This document shows positions 59,038 to 64,000 of a stretch of 64,000 nucleotides of DNA, piece after piece. A program made the translations under genes and the position numbers. The DNA is from Zarea fungicola (lineage: Eukaryota; Ascomycota; Sordariomycetes; Hypocreales; Cordycipitaceae), in NCBI GenBank assembly GCA_900169235.1, contig FWCC01000128.1, positions 57,605 to 121,604 on the forward strand, in the 5' to 3' direction. Every line of letters begins with the position of its first letter. The first letter of the stretch is position 1. The notes under the pieces are model-generated. The model was not told the origin of the DNA. It did not search any database and saw only the letters and a program-made list of their open reading frames with translations.

Positions 59038-60401
59038 GCGAGAAAAGAAGAGAAAAGAACGAAACACCACATCGCTTGCTATGCAATAATGCCCATGCGC
59101 ACTATTTCTCAATTTGCTCTCGATTTACAGATTGCTAAACTCGCTTGACGATGCACGAAGCTATTTTTATCTTTTTTTCTATTTTTTTTTTATACATTTA
59201 CTTTCTGGAACAAGGATTTCAACGAGTCGACTTTTGCCGCGCTCGCAGGTATCATAGAACTTGATGTTTTACCCCTTTTACTCTCAGTCTCGTCTTGGCT
59301 TCTTCGCAACACACAAGCCAACCAACGATGGGACTCTCTCGAGACACTGAGCGACAAAGTCTTTCTGTTTCGACTCTGTGGGCGTTTCTCACGGCGCTGA
59401 TGGCGTCTGGCGTGTCAATGCAACCCGTCTTCTTTATGCAACATTTATTTTCGTGTCTACATCTTCGATACCTCTTTCTTTTTTCCCCTTGCTGTCGTTG
59501 GGGGGATTCTGTTTATCTGTTTAATCAAGTTTTGCCAGACGGTCTGGTTAATGATGGATGGTGTCTTATCCCTTGTGCTACAATCAGCTTAACTGGAGCA
59601 CCCAACTACAAACGCAAACTTGAAGGGATTGCTTGGGAATCCGGTGCGCCCTGCTTGCCCTTGGTGCCCTGTTGGAATACAGCTACAAACTCGTGTAGGC
59701 ACGCACTCTTTGGATTTGGTACTGGTGATTTGATTTTTGTCGCTTTCTATTTTTTGGGTTGGGGTTTCTTATTTTTTATGAATTGATGTGTTTTCTGTGG
59801 GATGCGACCTGGGATGGATGGGTTTTTGGGACAAGGAGGAGGGAATTGGGATACAAAGCTTTTGGTATGGGAAGCGTTTTACACAAGCGAACGGGCTGCT
59901 CTGGTAGAGTAGAGAGACGGTGGAGGTTTTCCGTACCCCTTTCCTTTTATTTTGGATTTTCAGCTCTTTTATTTTTTTTCCCCCCGAGATAGTGAAGAGA
60001 CAATTTTTATAGTTGTTCGTTTTTTACTGGCGCCTTCTTAAATCTTCAGCATTGGTACACCTACTGATAGTGACATGAGACTGTACATTTGACACTTGAT
60101 ACGAAACGCACTCTAATCCAATCCTGCGGTTACCTTGCATCTGAAAAAAGGCAAAAAAAGAATTATCAGACAATTTAACATGTAATAATTATAAATTTCA
60201 AATTATGACTACTACCATACCAGCCACAGCATGAAGGGAAAAAGAAGATGGCAGACTGCTCTGCCAAGGAAGCAGTAAAGACAATGTTTTGCACCTCTTA
60301 CAACTCAAAAAAGAAAAAAAGCATACACTATTTGCCCTACTCGACTACCTACACAAATTTCTCCACCCAACAGCCTTTACTTTTCAATCTGGTCCCTCTT
60401 T
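59038..60401. other. Convergent 3' spacer
   Basis: A 1.4 kb region between two convergent stops, T-rich and A-rich, with long single-frame ORFs (for example 59295-59786) but no domain features. It probably represents untranslated regions and spacer. Confidence 0.5.
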
Positions 60402-63062
60402 CTATCTCTCTGACGGATCTTCAAACTTGATGGGATGCAACAGCATGCTCCGCAGGCACATTCGACCTGTGCTCCCCTCCTGCGACTCCTCCTCTATCCC
60501 TCCACGCATCGTCCCCCGGTTCTTCTCACCACCACCACGCCCCCGCCCGTCAAACTGCGGGAACCCTAACCAGCGACGCCAGAGAAGACCCGAAAACTCG
60601 CTGTTGTAGTACCAGCTCACACCCTTGTGGTTGTGCTCGTTGCGCAGGTCAAACGGGCTGCCCGGTCCCGACGTCGAGTGGTCCTCCCCGCCGTTGAACG
60701 CCCGGTCAATCGCCTTGCCAAGAGGGCTCCACGCCCGATCAATATGCAGCGGGTGCGGCGCGTAGGCAGCCTTGAATCCGTGGTGCAGAGCCACGCTCGG
60801 GGGGAACATTTCCGAAAACATGCCGTGGTGGTGCCGCCACGTCTCCTCGTGCATGGCCGCCAGGAGACGGCGACTGAGGCGCGACGCTGTGATGATGGCG
60901 CATCGTCGGGGCGGGAGGGACGGGTAGCCCGTTGCATCGTAGGAAAAGACCCATCCAGAGTTGTCCGTGTCAAAGAGCGGGTTCAGGGTGATGAGATCGG
61001 CCGGCTCGCCCACGCCGCATTGCGCCGCTTCCTGACCTACGGCACAGCTTGCAGGAAGTACAGACTCGCCGCGTTGCTCATGGCGGAGAGGCCGCTTGCC
61101 GTGGAACTGAAGCGGTCCAAGAATCGACTGTCTTCCTGCTGCCGCAGTCTGACGTTCCACCGTCTCGGTAAAGTTGTTCCAGTCGCCGTGGAGGGCGGGA
61201 ATGTAGTATCGGGAGCTTCGCTCCCAGAGATGGTTGCGTGTTTGCTCCTGAGCCCATTTGCCGAGACGATCAAAGAATTCGTAGTAGTTGCCCAGGTACC
61301 GCATGTCCATTTCCCAGTTCCAAATGTGCTCGTACTCTTGGTGCTGCGTGGAGAATACCTGCAGTGGCAGGTGGGCGCTGCGATAGACGCCGTGGATGCC
61401 CTGGCCGCTGGGGTTCTGAATGGGTGCGCTGAACTTGCCAGGATAAAATAACTCCATTTGCGCCTCGCTCCACAAAGTGACCATGCTTTGAAACTCTGGG
61501 GGAACATTGGCATCCAGTATCCTCTGCACAGTAACATCGTCAGACCAGATGGGAGCGTCGTCATCGCGAACATGCATTAAAAAGTGCACAGTGTACTCTC
61601 CGCCAGATTTGAGCGACACCTCAGAGATGAGTGCTCTAAAGTTTAACACGGCGAGGTAAGTCCATTTAAAACCAGTGTACATGCGGATAACAATAGCTTG
61701 TCGGCTCTTCTTTGAGTCGCTCGGCGGCTCCAGCTGGTCAGTCTTACGGTCGACCTGGCGGTAGCGGCTCCAGTGTCGCTCAGAGCAACGTTCTTGGGCA
61801 TTACCCCAGTCCATGTCACTGTAGTCAATCTTGCCCGACTTTTCCCAGACGGTGTCGCTACCAGAGCTTTCCGTGTTGAGCCCGACACTTGTTCCACCTT
61901 CTGCTAGACGATAGCCCAGACCATACGGCCCGTAGCGGCCAAATCGGTCGAAGCAAACGTCATCACGCATGCCGAAAATTGAATGAGAACCAAGAGCAGG
62001 ATCCGGCATGTGTTTTGGAATGCCATTATAGGCATAGAGTGATGGTGCAGGAATTTTGTTGCTCTTATCCAGGTAGCAGGTTTGAATCTGGTCAGAGTCT
62101 GTGTATGGGTCATATGGCGTCGGCTTGGAGACCTTTTTGCTCATTTTCACACGGCCCAGAAGGGGACCGCTTCGCTGAGGATTGGGATATTCTGGGTCAT
62201 GTTTGGCTTTGCTGACCAGCGTTTTGAGCCCGTGGAAGTATGCGTTAAGACTACAATTGTTAGCAGAACCGGCCACTGAAGCGGCGTGGAGGACTCACTG
62301 AGGAAAACGAAGCCAAGGCATTCTCTTCAAGTTTTCCAACTCTTGCTTGAGCTGCTCTGTATTCTCTCCGTTAAGAAGGAAGCTGATCTCAGATTCGTCG
62401 GCATGTTGGTCATACTCAGGAACGTCTTCGTCGGCTGTTTCGTACTCGTCCTCGTCCTCATCCTCATCCGACTCTGAAATGTGGGCGGCTTTGCCCGGTT
62501 TTCCGCCAGTGTTCGTTTTAGAGTGTTTTCCAATAGATTTATCAGACGGTCGTTTCGAGTCTGAATGGTGGTTTTGGGAAGAGCCTGTCTTTGCATCATC
62601 GATTTCGTCGTCGACGTCTGCGTCTTGGCTGGATTGGTTTGGTGTGCCCTTTTGTGGTATCAACTGGTCTTGCTCCTGCTCCTGGCTCTTTCTGGCAGCA
62701 TCAATCTCAGCCTGGGCTTGATTAATTTCCGCGTCATCTGCGCTGGGGTTTTGTGACTGCTCAGTTTTGGAGCCGACGGCGGCCAGCACCGAAGGTGTTT
62801 CGTAATTGGCGTGACTGGAAACAATGTCTCGAACAGAGCCATCGTGCTTGCTAAAAAGCACATAGCCAACCATGAGCAAACTGATAGTAACCCATATGAT
62901 GACCCGTTTGTACAGGCAGTGGCTCAGTGGATTCCGCAGCTTGACGGCCATCTTTTCAGAGACAATCTCCGAGTAGGGTAAAAGAGGTTCTCGTTTGCGC
63001 TCCATGGAGGAGGTTGTGCTTGAGCTGCTGCTAAAGCTGAGAAATGGTTTGGTAGGTTCCAT
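60402..63062 (-). CDS. DUF3405 type II membrane protein
   Basis: A two-exon gene of 870 residues (62299-63062 and 60402-62250). A cytoplasmic N-terminus of about 50 residues is followed by a single membrane anchor (RVIIWVTISLLMVGYVLF), a long acidic disordered stem with SDEDEDEDEYE, and a large lumenal domain. The domain has the DUF3405 segments DMDWGNAQERCSERHWSRYR, AIVIRMYTGFKWTYLAVLNF, SEVSLKSGGEYTVHFLMHVR and EPADLITLNPLFDTDNSGWV. The type II layout and family features suggest a Golgi glycosyltransferase-like protein, but no catalytic activity is established. The start is the ATG at 63062. The last 80 residues are Arg/Gly/Glu-rich and may be disordered. Confidence 0.88.
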
Positions 63063-64000
63063 GTCGGACCGAGGGGTGAAGAAGAGCTTGTTCGTTTGCG
63101 TGTTTGGTGTAAAGCGTGGAAACTTCAAGCGATGTGCGCACACATTACTTGAACACCAGATAGACGCTCTGCAGTGGAGGGATGAACAGATCAATTGCAG
63201 AAAAACCCAGGACGAAGACGACGAAAAAAAAAGACGTTGAGGGTTGAAACAATATTAATGAACAGACTATACAGGGAAAGACAAAAAAAGTGAATGATGC
63301 GCTCAGAGGATATCTGCGTCTCGTAAGGAATGGATCGGCATCGACAATATGTGACCAGACAATTTAGTCGATGGCTGGATATTGAACCGGAAGAATGGTC
63401 CAGATACCGAGTGAGGGATGTGTGAGATTTCGAGGTAACAGAAAAAAAATGGCAACAGGAAAGGAGCGGAAAAAAAAGAAGAGAAATTTGGAGGGAGAAA
63501 ATCAGTGAGAGAGGGAGAAGAGAAGAAATAGAATTATTAGAGGAATCATGAGTGGAAGCCACGGGGAAAGGCATTGAACAGATCGGCCAGCGTAACGGGC
63601 AGCTGGCAGAGCCGATCTACAGCTGGCAGGCTCCCAGCAGCAAATTGAAATGTGTGTAGCCTTATTCGAAACACGAATTATTGGAGACGGGAGACACCAG
63701 GAACCTGACAACCTCAGAAGCTCCATCCTGCCACCATGGGGGCGCCTGCCAAAGCCCTCAGTTGGCTGGCGTGTGCATCCAACGCGCCATTCAGAACTGG
63801 GCAAGTTGATATCTGATGACTGACAGAGGAATAATAGCTAACCATGAACACAGACAGACGGCAAGCAGTCGTCCATTTCCCGTGTCTCTTCAGCAAACGC
63901 CATCCTACCATCCCCTGGGGCGAAACAGTCTTGACGATCATGAACCCACAAGATATCAATCAACTAATACGCACTACGCAGCCAAGGGGGTGACAAAAAA
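63063..64000. other. Promoter-side spacer to window end
   Basis: The leader and promoter of the DUF3405 gene, A-rich on the plus strand between about 63220 and 63520. No further gene start is recognised before the window end. Confidence 0.5.

Noticed and set aside
59295..59786. 163-residue ORF downstream of the SAP-like membrane protein gene
   Set aside because: Low-complexity, T-rich sequence in a 3' region with no domain or splice support.
1..64000. CRISPR array, insertion sequence or complete transposon
   Set aside because: No regularly spaced repeats, transposase ORF, terminal inverted repeat pair or reverse transcriptase segment was seen.

Overview
The window looks like nuclear DNA of a filamentous ascomycete, most likely a Sordariomycete of the order Hypocreales; the order is inferred from general protein resemblance and not tested. 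Genes carry short introns, mostly 50-70 bp, with GTAAGT-like donors and YAG acceptors. Coding regions are GC-rich and spacers are AT-rich with many homopolymer tracts. Single-copy eukaryotic genes (transketolase, nuclear poly(A)-binding protein, ISWI, eIF3i, C1-THF synthase) confirm a fungal chromosome. I rebuilt exon models by hand from reading frames and splice sites. For the spliced genes, codon phase carries across every junction.

Left edge (1-4.5 kb): a truncated transketolase gene and a Pab2-like RNA-binding protein, both on the minus strand.

Accessory block (5.4-34.2 kb): loosely packed genes in long AT-rich spacers. It holds an MFS transporter facing a full-length ABC-C/MRP transporter tail to tail, a 2EXR protein, a secreted beta-propeller-like protein, a DHA2-type MFS transporter, a short Tup1-like WD40 protein with an N-terminal coiled coil, a small TPR-like ORF, another DHA2-type MFS transporter, a GNAT-like protein and an intronless GC-rich FAD oxidoreductase of the phytoene desaturase/PYROXD2 type. 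Four efflux-type transporters, an acetyltransferase-like protein, an oxidoreductase and a putative repressor look like a transport and detoxification region. No polyketide or peptide synthetase backbone gene is present.

Conserved block (35.1-47.4 kb): a voltage-gated proton channel (Hv1 family), a protein resembling HAPSTR1/C16orf72, an ISWI ATPase, eIF3i and a secreted tripeptidyl-peptidase-like alpha/beta hydrolase.

Right part (48.4-64 kb): a decayed C-terminus of a berberine-bridge-type oxidase with three Trp-to-stop changes, a mitochondrial/cytosolic C1-THF synthase with two in-frame start sites, a small cytochrome P450 fossil, a multi-pass membrane protein with a helical DNA-binding-like N-terminus, and a DUF3405 type II membrane protein. 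The most notable items are the proton channel with an Arg-Arg-Lys S4 pattern, the two-start C1-THF synthase, two GC-AG introns in transporter genes, and the two gene fossils. I found no clearly new multi-gene system.
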